A stretch of DNA of 14,776 nt from Anaerolineae bacterium (GTDB lineage: Bacteria > Chloroflexota > Anaerolineae > JAAYZQ01): the NCBI GenBank assembly GCA_016929795.1, contig JAFGIA010000233.1, positions 1 through 14,776 on the forward strand. Reading direction: 5' to 3'. Of this stretch, positions 13,789 to 14,776 are shown in pieces. The notes under the pieces were generated by a model. That model saw only the letters and a program-made list of their open reading frames with translations. It did no database searches and was not told where the DNA came from. How positions within the stretch are numbered: position 1 is the stretch's first letter; each line of letters begins with the position of its first letter. A program made the translations under genes and the position numbers.

Positions 13789-14445
13789 CTAGCGCCAGGT
13801 GACGTCGCCATGCAGGTCCACCGGCAGGTCAGAATGGATGAATGCCTCAAACGCTGCACGCTCCTCGCCTACCGTCGTGCCTGGACCGTGTCCTGGCAGA
13901 AGCCGCGTGTCGTCCGGCCAGGTAAACACGGTCTGGGCGAGCGAGATAAGGCTCTGCTGGAGCGCGGCAGGAGAGCTGGTGTGCCCCGGGCCGCCTGGAA
14001 AGATGGCGTCGCCGACGAGCACCCACTGTGGGCCATGATCCCGCTCGCCGCGTGGCAATACAGGCAGGAGGCAGACGCTGCCCGGTGTGTGTCCCGGGAC
14101 GTGGATGACGCGCAGTTGCCCCTGACCCACCTCGACCTCCATGCTGTCGAGGAGTGGAAAGTCGACTGCCAGATCGACAACCGGCTCGAGGCCAGCTTCG
14201 TCGGCAGGGTGCGCGCCGACCGGTGCCCTGGTCGCCTCGCGCACGGCCTCCAAGGCGCCGACGTGGTCCGGGTGCGCGTGGGTGATCAGGATGCAGCACA
14301 CCCGGGCGGGATCCACGGCCGCCAGGATTGCGTCAGCATCCGCCCCTGGGTCCACGATGGCCACCTGCCCTGTCAAGGGGCAGCGCACGAGGTAACAATT
14401 CATCGGCCACGGCCCCACTTCCACCTTTTGCACGTCGAGGGTCAT
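13789..14445 (-). CDS. Metallo-beta-lactamase-fold hydrolase (glyoxalase II-like)
   Basis: A 218-aa cytoplasmic protein with no signal peptide. The dinuclear metal site is complete: THAHPDH gives His56, His58, Asp60 and His61, with His119 (VPGHTPGS), Asp146 (GDAIF) and His186 (LPGHGPGT) as the remaining ligands. The compact size and NCYLV...IVDPGAD start place it with the glyoxalase II-like MBL hydrolases (type YcbL), which hydrolyse thioesters such as hydroxyacylglutathione; the true substrate cannot be told from sequence. The frame runs up to 14508, but this would enclose the promoter. ATG 14445 with AAGGAA 7 nt upstream is much better supported. It has its own promoter and is monocistronic, with no obvious link to the kinase operon. 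Confidence 0.9.
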   Translation of the reverse strand: MTLDVQKVEVGPWPMNCYLVRCPLTGQVAIVDPGADADAILAAVDPARVCCILITHAHPDHVGALEAVREATRAPVGAHPADEAGLEPVVDLAVDFPLLDSMEVEVGQGQLRVIHVPGHTPGSVCLLPVLPRGERDHGPQWVLVGDAIFPGGPGHTSSPAALQQSLISLAQTVFTWPDDTRLLPGHGPGTTVGEERAAFEAFIHSDLPVDLHGDVTWR

Positions 14446-14452
14446 TGGTACG

Positions 14453-14458
14453 TTCCTT
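14453..14458 (-). promoter_or_regulatory. Ribosome binding site of the metallo-hydrolase gene
   Basis: AAGGAA on the - strand, 7 nt before ATG 14445. It decides the start in favour of 14445 over the upstream in-frame ATG at 14508. Confidence 0.75.
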
Positions 14459-14479
14459 TGCACGGCATGGGATAGAGAT

Positions 14480-14508
14480 ATCATACCACAGGCCCGCGTG
14501 GAAGACAA
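14480..14508 (-). promoter_or_regulatory. Promoter of the metallo-hydrolase gene
   Basis: On the - strand, -35 TTGTCT (14508-14503) and -10 TATGAT (14485-14480) have a 17-bp spacer, giving a leader of roughly 30 nt. Its -35 is 27 bp from the -35 of the divergent tRNA-Ala promoter. Confidence 0.65.
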
Positions 14509-14535
14509 GAGAATGCGTCGCCTGGGATGTGCTTT

Positions 14536-14564
14536 TTGACAAATCAGGGTTTGTCGGATATACT
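14536..14564 (+). promoter_or_regulatory. Promoter of the tRNA-Ala pair
   Basis: A consensus -35 TTGACA (14536-14541) and -10 TATACT (14559-14564) with a 17-bp spacer, the strongest promoter in the window. The first tRNA begins 19 nt after the -10 box, as expected for a short processed leader. Confidence 0.85.
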
Positions 14565-14583
14565 ACCAGGTGTCACTGCACGG

Positions 14584-14631
14584 GGGGCTGTAGCTCAGCT
14601 GGGAGAGCGGTACAATCGCACTGTACAGGCC

Positions 14632-14659
<28 letters not shown>
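14584..14659 (+). tRNA. tRNA-Ala (anticodon CGC)
   Basis: Cloverleaf: acceptor GGGGCTG/CAGCTCC with the G3-U70 wobble that is the alanine identity element, D stem GCTC/GAGC, anticodon stem GTACA/TGTAC, loop ATCGCAC with anticodon CGC at 14617-14619 (reads GCG), 5-nt variable loop, T arm AGGGG-TTCGAAT-CCCCT, discriminator A and an encoded CCA (14657-14659). It is first of two tRNA-Ala genes behind one promoter. Confidence 0.96.
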
Positions 14660-14772
<113 letters not shown>

Positions 14773-14776
14773 AATA

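Overview
The window is GC-rich bacterial chromosomal DNA. I place it, with moderate confidence, in Chloroflexota (Anaerolineae/Caldilineae-like). The reasons are the Pro/Thr-rich 'PEPTAT/PTDTP' linker in a transmembrane kinase, the short hydrophobic '(F/Y)LPL' motif in secreted proteins, and the mix of Hanks-type kinase, CARDB and Vgb-propeller domains. No taxonomic marker proves this. ATG, GTG and TTG starts all appear to be used.

Region 1 (1-3396, + strand) is a tRNA-charging block. It holds gltX (GluRS), then glnS (GlnRS) 14 bp later, a 14-bp perfect inverted repeat, and a tRNA-Gln(CTG) gene with its own promoter (TTGGCA-17-TAAAAT) and an intrinsic terminator. The enzyme that makes Gln-tRNA(Gln) therefore sits directly upstream of one of its tRNA substrates.

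Region 2 (12824 down to 3414, - strand) looks like one long operon of six genes. It starts from TTGCGG-17-TATAAT. In transcription order it encodes a transmembrane Ser/Thr kinase with an extracytoplasmic beta-propeller-like domain, a YabN-type tetrapyrrole methylase/MazG fusion, a NusG paralogue of RfaH/LoaP size, a CDP-paratose 2-epimerase-like SDR enzyme, a secreted GH-A-like/CARDB/seven-bladed Vgb-propeller protein, and a membrane-anchored or secreted GH-A-type glycosidase. My inference is a surface-polysaccharide module: an outside-sensing kinase, a dedicated antiterminator to carry RNA polymerase through a long transcript, a sugar-nucleotide enzyme, and two secreted glycan-active proteins. 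The MazG fusion is the member whose place is least obvious.

Region 3 (12855-13709, + strand) is a class I methyltransferase of the CmcI/Methyltransf_24 type, divergent from the kinase operon. Its leader of about 110 nt contains two mutually exclusive hairpins and a 21-codon upstream reading frame. The -35 boxes of the two divergent promoters lie 30 bp apart.

Region 4 (13722-14776) has a metallo-beta-lactamase-fold hydrolase (-) with promoter and probable terminator. Divergent from it is a tandem pair of tRNA-Ala genes (CGC, then GGC) behind a near-consensus TTGACA-17-TATACT promoter. No insertion sequence, CRISPR array, phage gene or rRNA was seen.
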